Of a stretch of DNA of 64,000 nt, positions 33,227-42,273 are shown one piece after another. The first letter of the stretch is position 1. Every line of letters starts with the position of its first letter. The notes beneath the pieces are model-generated. The model had not been told where the DNA came from. It saw only the letters and a program-made list of their open reading frames with translations, and did no database searches. The DNA lies in NCBI GenBank assembly GCA_947503155.1, contig CANNCL010000001.1, forward strand, positions 1,143,999 to 1,207,998. The letters run 5' to 3'. Origin of the DNA: an uncultured Erythrobacter sp. (GTDB lineage Bacteria > Pseudomonadota > Alphaproteobacteria > Sphingomonadales > Sphingomonadaceae). The position numbers and the translations under genes are program-made.

Positions 33227-35863
33227 ATGATGCATAAATTGATGTGCCGGCTCGCGGTAATGTTGGCGGCCTTTTGCGGTACGATTGCGACAATGTCTGC
33301 CCCGGCGCAGGCACAATCATTCCTAGAGGCGCAGTTTGACCCTGCGATTCCCACCCTTACGGAAACCATCGGTCACGCGCCGGGGGACCGGATCACCTCG
33401 ACCGATGAGACGGACCGGTATCTACGCGCTCTCGTGGCGGCAGCGCCGGACCGGGTGCGGATGGTGCAATATGCGGAAAGCTGGCAGGGGCGCCCGCTGC
33501 ATTACCTAATACTGACTTCGCCGCAAAATATGGCGCGGCTTGATGCGGTGCAGGCGGATCTGGCGACGATCGCCTCTGGGCGCACTGGCAATGGCGATGC
33601 TCTCCCCGTGACGTGGCTGGCTTACGGCGTACACGGCAATGAAATCGCCTCCACCGATGCGGCTCTGATGATGGCGTATCATCTGATTGCGGCGCGGGAC
33701 GACCCGCGGGCTGAGCAAATATTGGAGGAGAGCATCGTAGTGCTCGACCCGATGCAGAACCCTGATGGGCGGGCGCGGTTTGTAAACCATTTTCGCGGTG
33801 CCGTTGGCATCGACCCGGTTGGCGACCGTCAGGCCGCAGAACATGATGAACCTTGGCCGAGTGGCCGGGTGAACCATTACATGTTCGATCTAAACCGCGA
33901 CTGGTTCACGCTTAGCCAACCAGAAACACGCGGCAAGGTCGCGGCGATCCGCGAATGGAACCCGGTCGTGGTGGTCGATGTGCATGAGATGGGCGGAGAT
34001 AACACCTATTTCTTCTCTCCAGCTGCGGAACCAATCAATCCCAACATCACGGCCGCACAGCAACGCGCTTATGCGATTATTGGGCGCAACAACGCCGCTT
34101 ATTTTGACCAAATCGGTGAACCTTATTTCACCCGCGAGGTCTACGACCTGTTCTATCCCGGATATGGCGACACATGGAACGCGCATCAGGGCGCAATTGG
34201 CAGCACCTATGAACAGGCATCGGCGCGCGGGTTGGTGTTTGACCGCCGCGATGGGACGCTGCTGACCTATGCTGATGGGGTGCGCAATCACTTCATCGCC
34301 AGCTTTTCCACGGCGCAAGCAGTGGCGCAAAATGCAGAACGGTTTCTCAGCGATTACGCGACGTACCGGGCCGCCAATGCCCGCGGTGCTGCGGGGCAAG
34401 GTGCCTATATTATCGACCTCGCCAATCGCCGCTGGAACGCGGAGAGCCTCGGCCGCCGATTGGCTGCGCAAGGTATCGAGGCGCGGCGGCGGGCGGGTCC
34501 GGTTAACGCGTGTGGGCGATCTTATCCGCAGGGCTATATTGCCGTCCCTCAGGCTCAACCAGCTGCGCGTTTGGTGCGTAGTTTATTGGATGCTGACACC
34601 AAATTGCCCGCAGATTTTGTGCGCGAACAGGAACGTCGCCGGTCCGATGACCTACCGCACGAACTTTATGATGTGACCGCGTGGTCGACCGGGCTGATGT
34701 CGGGCGTGACAGTCGATTTTTGCGCTAGTTCGGTAACAGGAGATGCGCTTTCGGGCGATGAACCGATTGTGCCAATATCAACCGGATCGGGTGATTTCGC
34801 GGTCGCGGTGCCATGGACTGATAGCGGCCAGGCGCGGCTTGTCACGATGGCATTGCGCGCAGGGCTGGAGGCGCGCGTCACCGATGAAGCCTTCACCAAA
34901 GGTGGCCGCGAATATCCGCGCGGCACCGTGGTGTTTCCGGCAGGGACCAACACGCCAGAGGGGTTGGCGCGTCTTGCGCAGCTCGCGCGCGAGATTGGCG
35001 CAGAGACGGCCGCCTTGGATTCCAGCTGGGTCGAGGATGGTCCGAATTTGGGCAGCGAAGCCTTTGTCCGCCTTACCCTGCCCAAAGTGGCAATGGCGTG
35101 GGATGATGGCGTCTCGCCGCTTTCAGCAGGCGCAATGCGGTTTGTGTTAGAGCAACGGCTCGGCCTGCCCGTGGTGCCGATCCGCACCGCGCGATTCGGG
35201 CGTGCTGATCTGACGGATTATGATGTGCTGATCGTGTCCGAAGGATCACCAGCCGGTAATCTTGGCGAAAGCGGTCTGGCGACGATCCGCAGTTTTGTGG
35301 AGCGTGGCGGCGTTTTGGTGACCGTGGGCAGCAGCCTGACTGCTTTTACAGAAGGCGAAAACCCTCTCATCGCGGTGCAGCGCGAGGCGGCTTTAGGCCG
35401 TGAACCCGGCGGTGATGACGAAGAACCGGCATCGCTGACAGTGGGAAGCGAATTCGCCAGCGAGGAAGAGTACCGCGCGGCAATCGCGGATCAGAGCGCC
35501 TTGCCTGATACTTTGCCCGGCGCATTGGTGAATACAGTGGCAGACCGCGAACATTTCCTGTCTGCTGGATATGATGGCGGCGCGGTGGTCCTGGCGACGG
35601 GGTCGCAAATCTTTACCCCGCTGGACCGGTCGCAGGGCAGCAATGTGCTGCGCTTTGAAAGCGCTGATGCGCTGATCGCTAGCGGCTATGTCTGGGACGA
35701 AAACCGGCGGCAATTGGCGTTCAAGCCTTATTTGATGGCGCAGCCAACCGGGCGCGGAATGACGATTGCCTTCGCGCATGATCCGGCGACGCGCGCCTAT
35801 CTGGATGGGTTGGATCTATTGATCGCCAATGCGGTTTTGGTGGCCCCGTCACGCATACGGTGA
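33227..35863 (+). CDS. M14-family zinc carboxypeptidase, secreted
   Basis: 878 residues with a signal peptide cut near QAQS (residue 31). The zinc motif HGNE is at about 136-139 (WLAYGVHGNEIASTDAA), and the third ligand His in VVVDVHEMGGDNTYFF near 250. The substrate-binding NPDGRARFVNHFRG, DLNRDWFTLSQPETRG and a wide C-terminal region with Rossmann-like DVLIVSEGSPAGNLGESG follow. It is much longer than classical carboxypeptidase A, like other large sphingomonad M14 proteins. It likely trims peptides in the periplasm. It is a single gene. Confidence 0.88.
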   Translation: MMHKLMCRLAVMLAAFCGTIATMSAPAQAQSFLEAQFDPAIPTLTETIGHAPGDRITSTDETDRYLRALVAAAPDRVRMVQYAESWQGRPLHYLILTSPQNMARLDAVQADLATIASGRTGNGDALPVTWLAYGVHGNEIASTDAALMMAYHLIAARDDPRAEQILEESIVVLDPMQNPDGRARFVNHFRGAVGIDPVGDRQAAEHDEPWPSGRVNHYMFDLNRDWFTLSQPETRGKVAAIREWNPVVVVDVHEMGGDNTYFFSPAAEPINPNITAAQQRAYAIIGRNNAAYFDQIGEPYFTREVYDLFYPGYGDTWNAHQGAIGSTYEQASARGLVFDRRDGTLLTYADGVRNHFIASFSTAQAVAQNAERFLSDYATYRAANARGAAGQGAYIIDLANRRWNAESLGRRLAAQGIEARRRAGPVNACGRSYPQGYIAVPQAQPAARLVRSLLDADTKLPADFVREQERRRSDDLPHELYDVTAWSTGLMSGVTVDFCASSVTGDALSGDEPIVPISTGSGDFAVAVPWTDSGQARLVTMALRAGLEARVTDEAFTKGGREYPRGTVVFPAGTNTPEGLARLAQLAREIGAETAALDSSWVEDGPNLGSEAFVRLTLPKVAMAWDDGVSPLSAGAMRFVLEQRLGLPVVPIRTARFGRADLTDYDVLIVSEGSPAGNLGESGLATIRSFVERGGVLVTVGSSLTAFTEGENPLIAVQREAALGREPGGDDEEPASLTVGSEFASEEEYRAAIADQSALPDTLPGALVNTVADREHFLSAGYDGGAVVLATGSQIFTPLDRSQGSNVLRFESADALIASGYVWDENRRQLAFKPYLMAQPTGRGMTIAFAHDPATRAYLDGLDLLIANAVLVAPSRIR

Positions 35864-35925
35864 CGCAATTGCCGAACATTGATGGTGCTTCGCGACCGGC
35901 TTGATTTCTTGGTCGACCTTACCGT

Positions 35926-37077
35926 CTAGCCGACCGTCCGAATGCGAGTTGCGGCCAGTGCGCCGATAATGGCTAAGACAGCGGCAAATTGCATAAGCGG
36001 GATGAGCTCTGATTGAGAAAGGCTGGCCGAATTAAGCGCCAATGCGAGCGCCGGTGTCAAAATGGCTGGCAAAGTGTTGGTGAGGTTCATGATCCCCAGC
36101 GTCCTTCCGCGGGACGCTGATCTGGCGAGTAATTGGGTGACAATCGCCGCATCGATGGTGAGATAAGCAGTAAGCCCAGCGGAAAACACAATATACGCAG
36201 CAAATGTCACCGGCCAATTGGGCCAAATGACCATCACCCAAAGCGCCGCCGCAACCATGCCGGCCGCAAGGAGTAGGATCGCTTTGCGAGCCATCAGCCT
36301 GTCCGATACAAATCCGGCCGACAGTCCGGCAACAATTGCCACCGGCGTGGCCGCAAGGCTCATTTGTCCCAATGCCTGATCCGGTGAAACGGCGGTGGTC
36401 GCTTCTGATTGGAAGAGGATGTCCTGCAAGAAATAAAGGATATAGCCAAAGATTACCGCGCCTGAAATTTGCACGGAGAATCGCGCGATCCATGCCCATG
36501 CCAAATCATGTGTTGGTGAAGGGAAGGTGGCAGCGAAACTCTCCGGTGCGCTGGCATCAGCCTCCAAATTGGGTTGCCGGTGCGCAGTGAACAGCAACGG
36601 CGTAACCAGCGCCGCAATGACAATAGCTAGCGCAATCAGGCGTTCGCGCTCAGATGTGAAAAAGGGCAAGGTGAGAGCCGCAATCATCAGCGTGCCCATC
36701 GGCATCCCAAGGTTCAGCACCGCCGCCATGCGGCCTTTGACGGAATGCGGAACTTTGTCAGCGAGCAGCGCGCCGATCGGCGAAAAGAGCATGTTTAGTG
36801 TGAATTGAAATAAGACAATCGCGCCAATCAAACTGGCAGGTGAATGCGCCCAAGCGAACACCGCTAGCGCGATCAACACCGCTGCCAAGCCCCCTGCAAT
36901 TTGCGCCGTTCTTTGGCCGCTGCGCGCGAATAGTCTGTCGCTTAACCAACCCGCTGCAATGTTGGAGATGCTCGCAGTGATCGCCCCGCAAAGTAAGGTA
37001 AGGCTGAGCAAAGCGAGCTTATTGTCAGGACTAATCTGTTCCACTTTGAGCGGAAGGATCAATACCAATAACGGCAC
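35926..37077 (-). CDS. MFS transporter with disrupted 5' end
   Basis: 383 residues from the first usable start, GTG 37077. About 11-12 membrane helices are visible, with the MFS loop AAGWLSDRLFARSGQR after helix 2. The GTG cuts into helix 1: upstream in the same frame, with no start codon before the LacI stop, the translation continues PPNLIRFAASYAAANAGAII, which is the missing front of that helix. An ATG sits at 37175 but is one base out of frame; adding one G after it would restore MDPASTRPPIQ and the whole protein. It belongs to the beta-glucan locus, downstream of lacI on the same strand. Whether it is a pseudogene or a sequence error is open. Confidence 0.7.
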   Translation of the reverse strand: MPLLVLILPLKVEQISPDNKLALLSLTLLCGAITASISNIAAGWLSDRLFARSGQRTAQIAGGLAAVLIALAVFAWAHSPASLIGAIVLFQFTLNMLFSPIGALLADKVPHSVKGRMAAVLNLGMPMGTLMIAALTLPFFTSERERLIALAIVIAALVTPLLFTAHRQPNLEADASAPESFAATFPSPTHDLAWAWIARFSVQISGAVIFGYILYFLQDILFQSEATTAVSPDQALGQMSLAATPVAIVAGLSAGFVSDRLMARKAILLLAAGMVAAALWVMVIWPNWPVTFAAYIVFSAGLTAYLTIDAAIVTQLLARSASRGRTLGIMNLTNTLPAILTPALALALNSASLSQSELIPLMQFAAVLAIIGALAATRIRTVG

Positions 37078-37185
37078 AAACGCTATAATTGCGCCCGCAT
37101 TGGCCGCTGCATAGGATGCAGCAAATCGGATCAGGTTGGGCGGTTGGATCGGCGGTCTCGTTGAAGCGGGATCATTATATTGGAC

Positions 37186-38244
37186 TCACCCTGGGGCCGG
37201 ACCGGTGCTGTTTCGCACAATCAACTCAAACGGCAGTACGATCTGAGCGCCCGCCAGCGGTTTATCATCCTGTTTGATCAATTCTTTCGATGCTCGCTCT
37301 GCCATAGCGGAGATCGGCTGGCGAATTGCGGTCAGCGGCGGAACGCTAAAGCGTACGCCCGGCGTATCGTCAAAGCTAATTACCGAAAGCTCGCCGGGCA
37401 CCGCGATGTCGTATTTCGCAGCTTCATGAAGAACGGCAAAGGCCATTTCGTCATTGCTGGCGACGATCGCAGTCGGGCGATCCGGCGATTTAAAGAGCTT
37501 AGCCGCTGCCAATGCGCCGGATTCAAAGGTGAAGTCGCCAGGTTGTTCCCAATGCGGCAGAATAGGCGTGTTCGCCTGCGCCATCGCCGCGCGATAGCCG
37601 TCGAGCCTAGCCGTTGATGCCCAATAATCCGCGCTTCCAGCGATAAAGGCGATTTCCTTGTGGCCGAGTTCCAAAAGGCAATCCGTTGCGGCTTTTGCCG
37701 CTGCGTGGTCGTCCATTGCGATGTTGATACCATCTTCTTTGCCCGACGACCCGATCCGCACAAATGCAGTACCATTGGCAGCGAGCAGGTCTGCCAAATC
37801 TTGATTTTCGCTATGGGGCGGCGTCAATATCACGCCGTCGGGCCGTAACGACGCGACGGCGCGCGCCAATTGTGTGGTCGCCGCCGGATTTTCGGTATCA
37901 ACCAATTCAAATATCAAGCGAAAGCCGTTTTGTTCGCATTCCATCATGCCGCCAAACAACATTTGGTCGACCCAATCATTGCCCCGGCCAACACGCCAAT
38001 TGTCCAATGTGCGGGCGCGGTCATTAACAGCCAAGATCAAATAAGACCGGTTGCCGCCCATCCGCCGTGCCGCAACATTGGGCACATAGCCAAGCTCATC
38101 GATCGCCTCTTGGACTTTCTCCCGAACCTTGAGTTTTACATTGGGCGAATTGTTGATCACGCGCGAAACCGTCTGGTGCGAAACGCCCGCAACCGACGCC
38201 ACATCCCTCATTGTTGCAAGTTTTTTTCGCGAATCGTTCGCCAC
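37186..38244 (-). CDS. LacI-family transcriptional regulator of the beta-glucan locus
   Basis: 352 residues. I chose GTG 38244, which has GGAGGGG upstream; ATG 38259 is an alternative. The helix-turn-helix is TMRDVASVAGVSHQTVSRVI with the hinge helix GYVPNVAARRM near residue 55. The periplasmic-binding-protein-like sensor follows (PDGVILTPPHSE, ELGHKEIAFIAGSADYW, PTAIVASNDEMAFAVLHEA, VISFDDTPG). It is divergent from the TonB receptor and probably represses both directions through the two palindromes between them until a glucan-derived sugar binds. Confidence 0.92.
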   Translation of the reverse strand: MANDSRKKLATMRDVASVAGVSHQTVSRVINNSPNVKLKVREKVQEAIDELGYVPNVAARRMGGNRSYLILAVNDRARTLDNWRVGRGNDWVDQMLFGGMMECEQNGFRLIFELVDTENPAATTQLARAVASLRPDGVILTPPHSENQDLADLLAANGTAFVRIGSSGKEDGINIAMDDHAAAKAATDCLLELGHKEIAFIAGSADYWASTARLDGYRAAMAQANTPILPHWEQPGDFTFESGALAAAKLFKSPDRPTAIVASNDEMAFAVLHEAAKYDIAVPGELSVISFDDTPGVRFSVPPLTAIRQPISAMAERASKELIKQDDKPLAGAQIVLPFELIVRNSTGPAPG

Positions 38245-38335
38245 CCGAAACCCCTCCATCAACCTTGGTCGCAATCGCGGCAGGTTGTTTGCTTCGGCAA
38301 GTCTAGCAAACAAACCACAGAAAACCACGCAAATT

Positions 38336-38347
38336 GTGAACGTTCAC
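38336..38347. promoter_or_regulatory. LacI-type operator 1
   Basis: GTGAACGTTCAC is a perfect 12-bp palindrome with a central CG, the usual form for LacI-family sites. It lies between the lacI gene and the TonB receptor, 23 bases (centre to centre) from operator 2, about two helical turns. Confidence 0.7.
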
Positions 38348-38356
38348 TTTTTTAGG

Positions 38357-38386
38357 TTGTGACCGATCACAATTTGAGTCTATGTA
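38357..38386 (+). promoter_or_regulatory. LacI-type operator 2 over the candidate promoter of the TonB receptor gene
   Basis: TTGTGA (38357-38362) and TCACAA (38367-38372) are inverted arms around CCGA, again with CG at the centre. TTGTGA could also serve as the -35 box, with TATGTA at 38381-38386 as -10 after 18 bases. A LacI dimer here would block RNA polymerase directly. Confidence 0.6.
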
Positions 38387-38432
38387 CCAGCCGGTAAGAG
38401 ATTCGTGGAAAGCGAATCCAGGGGAGAGCAGC

Positions 38433-41216
38433 ATGATTTCTACGCGCACAATTCTTTTGGCTGGTGTCGCAGGCATGGGCCTGACGCAGCCACTCTCGGC
38501 TCAAGATCAAGCCGAACAAACTTCACAAACATCGGTTGAGGCTGAGGCGGAAGCGGCGGACGACAATTCCATTGTTGTAACCGCAGACCGGCGGGAACAG
38601 TCGCTGCAGGATTTTGCGGGAACGGCCTTCGCCATTAGCGGCGATGACCTGCGTGCGATCGGCGTTCAAAACGTCACCGATTTGCAAGAAAGCATCCCCG
38701 GCCTCTCGATCGCTAACAACCAAAGCAATATCGAAGTCTTCATCCGCGGCATCGGTAGCACCAATAACACCGAAATCGGTGATCCCGCGGCGGCGTTCCA
38801 CTTCGACGGTGTGAACATCCCGCGTCCAAAGGGCATCGGTTCGGCATTTTTTGATATTGCCCGCGTTGAAGTCAATGTCGGTCCGCAGGGTACTTTGCGC
38901 GGACGCAATGCGACCGCAGGTTCGATCAATGCGATTACTATCCGCCCGGGACTGGGCGGTTTTGATGGCTCAGTAGAAGCGGAATACGGAAATTTCGATC
39001 ACTTCTCACTGCGCGGAACATTGAATATTCCGCTGAGTGATACGGTCGCAGTGCGTTTCGCTGGCCTCTACCTTGAGCACGGCAGCTATTACGACAATGT
39101 CGGTCCAGTTCAGGGCATCGAAGTCGCCGAAGCGGAAGAGAATTATGCAGGCCGCGCTCAGATCCTTTGGGAGCCAACCGACCGGCTGTCGTTCCTGTTA
39201 GCTGGCGAATATATCAAGGAAACTGGCACAGGCTACACCGGTTCCAACTTCGCGCTCCCATTGGGTGTGGCGGAAGACATTGGTGATATCGAAGGCCGCG
39301 ACGTTCCATTGAGCGAGATTGGCATTGGCGATCCGCGCGATGTTATCGCACGCGGAATTACGCCTGATCTAGACAGCGATCACTGGGGCATTCGCGCACA
39401 CATCACCTATGATGCTGGCGATTTCCAAATCGAATACACGGGCAGCTACCGTGATATCGACAATGATTACGAGGCAACCACGCCGCTCAGCCCGAATTTT
39501 CCGGGTGTGATTGATCGGCTTTCGGGCATCCCCTTGGATGGCAGCGCGCCTGGCGTTGATCCAGCGATCATCCTTCAGGAATCGCTCGATAACTTCTCTC
39601 GCTTCCGCGCAATCACCGATTCGCGTTCGCATTTCCACGAATTGCGCCTGTTCGACACAGAGGGTGATTTTATCTGGAGTGTTGGCGCGGTCTATATTCG
39701 TGAAGATCAATTCGCGTTCCTCGGCTCCACCGGTGACCGTTCGCCGTTCTTCCAAGGGATCGAGTTTAACACCACAGTCGACACCGATTCATACGGCCTC
39801 TTCGCTGATGCGACCTATGAGGTCGCCGATGGTTTCCGGATCACTGGCGGCATCCGCTATACCGAGGACAGCAAAGAACGGTCGGGCGTCGCTGCGCGTT
39901 ACGGCCTCGCGCTTGGCGACAACAACTTCAATTGCTGCATGGGTGTGCGTGCGGGTACCGAAGGGTTCGAATTCGCTGCACGCGGGCGGACAATCTTCAA
40001 TCCCGATACAGACGGCAGCGGCGACATTTCCAACGCCGAAGCCTTCGCCTTCCATCTCGATGGCATTGCTCAATTTGGTGCCCGCGATAATCTGGGCGAC
40101 ATCCTGCGCGCGGGTCCGGTCGATGGGCACTTTGATGACGTTCCAAACGGCGTCCCATGTCTGGACACGAACTCAGGCGATGGCCTGACCTGCAACGGTT
40201 TTGCCAACACCACGCAGTTCACCTTCTCGGTGCCATTTGGCGGTCAGATTTTCCAACAACAAGGCAGCTTTAAAGACAGCTTCGTTGATTGGCGTCTCCG
40301 TGCAGAATTGGACGTTACGCCGGACAATCTGCTCTATGCTTTGATTGCCAACGGCCACAAGTCAGGCGGCTTTAACGACAATCTCGGTGATCTCGGTCCT
40401 GCGCCAACATACGGCACAGAATCTGTGATCCTGTATGAAATCGGCAGTAAGAACGAGTTCGACATTGGTAATGTCGGCGCGCGTCTGAACGCCTCGCTCT
40501 TCTACAATGATTACAGCGATCAGGTGTTTACCGGTTTGCTCAGCGTTCAAACCGCGATTGATTTCACCAATACGTTTGGTGGTACTGTTCTGGACGTGCC
40601 CGGAGGTACCAACACCGACTTGGTCGTTTCGTTCAGCTTTAACGCTGCGGATTCCGAGATTTACGGCGCTCAGATTGATGGCGGTTTCGATCTTCCGCAC
40701 AACATCTCAATCGATTTCTCGGCCCTCTGGATCGAAGCGCAAATTCAGGACTCGCAAGAAATTCCGGATTTCCGTTTTCAACCTGATGTCGATGGCGCGA
40801 ATGCGGTCAACCGTTCGATCGCAGGCAGCCGCTTGCCGCGGGTGCCGCGTTTGCAGCTCAACGGCAAAATTTCGCAGGTCTTTGAATTGCCGTCGGGACA
40901 GCTCGATTACGTGATTTCGATGGGTTACCGTTCATCGCAATTCCACACGATTTTCAACAGCCAGGAATTCGATGCGAATGGCGTAGGGACAGAGGTCACA
41001 AATGGCCGCTTGCTCGACCGTATTGATGGGTATTTCACCATGGATATCGGTGCCGGTTGGACATTGGACGATGCGGGTAAGTACCGACTCGAAGCCTATG
41101 CCAACAATGTGACCAATGCCGTGCATGAAGGCGCGATCATCATCACCCAATTTGACAATACGCGGTTCTTCACTCGGCCGCGCACCTATGGTGCCCGTAT
41201 CCGCGCCAAATTCTAG
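38433..41216 (+). CDS. TonB-dependent receptor of the beta-glucan locus (third)
   Basis: 927 residues from ATG 38433, behind AGGGGAGAG. A signal peptide cut near LSAQD leads to an acidic linker, the TonB-box region SIVVTADRREQSLQDFAGTA, a plug (QESIPGLSIANNQSNIEVFI, RVEVNVGPQGTLRGRNATAG) and a long barrel ending ARIRAKF. Its position at the head of the GH16-GH3-symporter unit and its LacI-type operators make beta-glucan oligosaccharides the likely ligand. A strong hairpin follows the stop. Confidence 0.92.
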   Translation: MISTRTILLAGVAGMGLTQPLSAQDQAEQTSQTSVEAEAEAADDNSIVVTADRREQSLQDFAGTAFAISGDDLRAIGVQNVTDLQESIPGLSIANNQSNIEVFIRGIGSTNNTEIGDPAAAFHFDGVNIPRPKGIGSAFFDIARVEVNVGPQGTLRGRNATAGSINAITIRPGLGGFDGSVEAEYGNFDHFSLRGTLNIPLSDTVAVRFAGLYLEHGSYYDNVGPVQGIEVAEAEENYAGRAQILWEPTDRLSFLLAGEYIKETGTGYTGSNFALPLGVAEDIGDIEGRDVPLSEIGIGDPRDVIARGITPDLDSDHWGIRAHITYDAGDFQIEYTGSYRDIDNDYEATTPLSPNFPGVIDRLSGIPLDGSAPGVDPAIILQESLDNFSRFRAITDSRSHFHELRLFDTEGDFIWSVGAVYIREDQFAFLGSTGDRSPFFQGIEFNTTVDTDSYGLFADATYEVADGFRITGGIRYTEDSKERSGVAARYGLALGDNNFNCCMGVRAGTEGFEFAARGRTIFNPDTDGSGDISNAEAFAFHLDGIAQFGARDNLGDILRAGPVDGHFDDVPNGVPCLDTNSGDGLTCNGFANTTQFTFSVPFGGQIFQQQGSFKDSFVDWRLRAELDVTPDNLLYALIANGHKSGGFNDNLGDLGPAPTYGTESVILYEIGSKNEFDIGNVGARLNASLFYNDYSDQVFTGLLSVQTAIDFTNTFGGTVLDVPGGTNTDLVVSFSFNAADSEIYGAQIDGGFDLPHNISIDFSALWIEAQIQDSQEIPDFRFQPDVDGANAVNRSIAGSRLPRVPRLQLNGKISQVFELPSGQLDYVISMGYRSSQFHTIFNSQEFDANGVGTEVTNGRLLDRIDGYFTMDIGAGWTLDDAGKYRLEAYANNVTNAVHEGAIIITQFDNTRFFTRPRTYGARIRAKF

Positions 41217-41233
41217 GCGCTGATCGGGGACAG

Positions 41234-41270
41234 AATATCGGCGCCTAGCTGAGGGGCGGGCGCCGATATT
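41234..41270 (+). other. Strong stem-loop between receptor and GH16 genes
   Basis: AATATCGGCGCC (41234-41245) and GGCGCCGATATT (41259-41270) are perfect 12-bp arms around 13 bases. No T-run follows, so full termination is unlikely. It may protect the 3' end of the receptor mRNA or act as a partial attenuator, giving more receptor than downstream enzymes. Confidence 0.6.
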
Positions 41271-41304
41271 CGCATTGTTGGCTCAAATTTGGGGATGGTG
41301 AGTT

Positions 41305-42273
41305 ATGATTAGGGCAATTGGCGTCACTGTCATTGCGGCCGCTTCGCTCGGCTGCGCCGTGGTCGCGGCGAACGCGCAGGACGCGGATGCCGCTTCGTCT
41401 GTTGTAACAGATCAGCATGATGATGCGCCCACCTCCTCCATTGCCTCGTCCGTACAGGCCCCTGTCGAAACAAATGTACCTGTTGGTTACGAGCTCGTTT
41501 GGTCTGATGAGTTTGATCAAGCGGGTCTGCCGGACCCTTCAAAATGGGCCTATGACACTTTCCGCAATGAACAAGGCTGGTTCAATAACGAGAAGCAGTA
41601 TTACGCCGCGAACCGCGAGCGCAATGCCCGGGTTGCCGGCGGTAATCTAATTATCGAGGCTCATGAGGAAGAACTCAATCCAGAAGAATTTTCGGATTGG
41701 GGCGAACAAGATTACACATCGGCGCGCCTTATGACGAAGGGCCTTGGCGATTGGACTTACGGGTTCTTCGAAATTCGCGCCAAGCTGCCTTGCGGTGTTG
41801 GCACGTGGCCGGCGATTTGGATGTTACCGTCTGATCCCGATGCCGTGTGGCCCGCTGGGGGCGAGATCGATATTATGGAACATGTCGGATTTGAGCCGGG
41901 CGTTATCCATCATTCAATTCACACGACCGCGTTCAACTTTTCTCGCGGTACGCAGATGACGACAAAGCATGAGCTGGCTGATGCTTGTGAAACCATGCAC
42001 AAATATCAGCTTCTCTGGACGGCTGATTTCATGGTTTTCGGTGTCGATGATCGCCCGAAATTCCTGTTCAATAAGGAAAGCGATAAACGCTCTCGCTGGC
42101 CGTTTGATGAGCCGCAGCATTTGCTGCTCAATATCGCCGTTGGCGGAAGCTGGGGCGGCCAGCGCGGTATTGAAGAAGAGGCTTTTCCGGCACGGATGGA
42201 AGTCGATTATGTCCGCGTTTATCAACCCGTCATGCCTTCTGCTGATCGGATCGAAACTGGGGTTCAAGAATGA
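41305..42273 (+). CDS. GH16 endo-beta-1,3-glucanase (laminarinase-like)
   Basis: 322 residues with a signal peptide cut near ANAQD and a Ser/Thr/Pro-like linker to about residue 50. The catalytic motif GGEIDIMEHVG (nucleophile and acid Glu in ExDxxE) is near residue 190, preceded by LPCGVGTWPAIWMLP and followed by HHSIHTTAFNF; the fold closes with LLLNIAVGGSWGG and MEVDYVRVYQ. This is the pattern of GH16 laminarinases. It cuts beta-1,3-glucan outside or in the periplasm. Its stop overlaps the GH3 start (ATGA). Confidence 0.92.
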   Translation: MIRAIGVTVIAAASLGCAVVAANAQDADAASSVVTDQHDDAPTSSIASSVQAPVETNVPVGYELVWSDEFDQAGLPDPSKWAYDTFRNEQGWFNNEKQYYAANRERNARVAGGNLIIEAHEEELNPEEFSDWGEQDYTSARLMTKGLGDWTYGFFEIRAKLPCGVGTWPAIWMLPSDPDAVWPAGGEIDIMEHVGFEPGVIHHSIHTTAFNFSRGTQMTTKHELADACETMHKYQLLWTADFMVFGVDDRPKFLFNKESDKRSRWPFDEPQHLLLNIAVGGSWGGQRGIEEEAFPARMEVDYVRVYQPVMPSADRIETGVQE

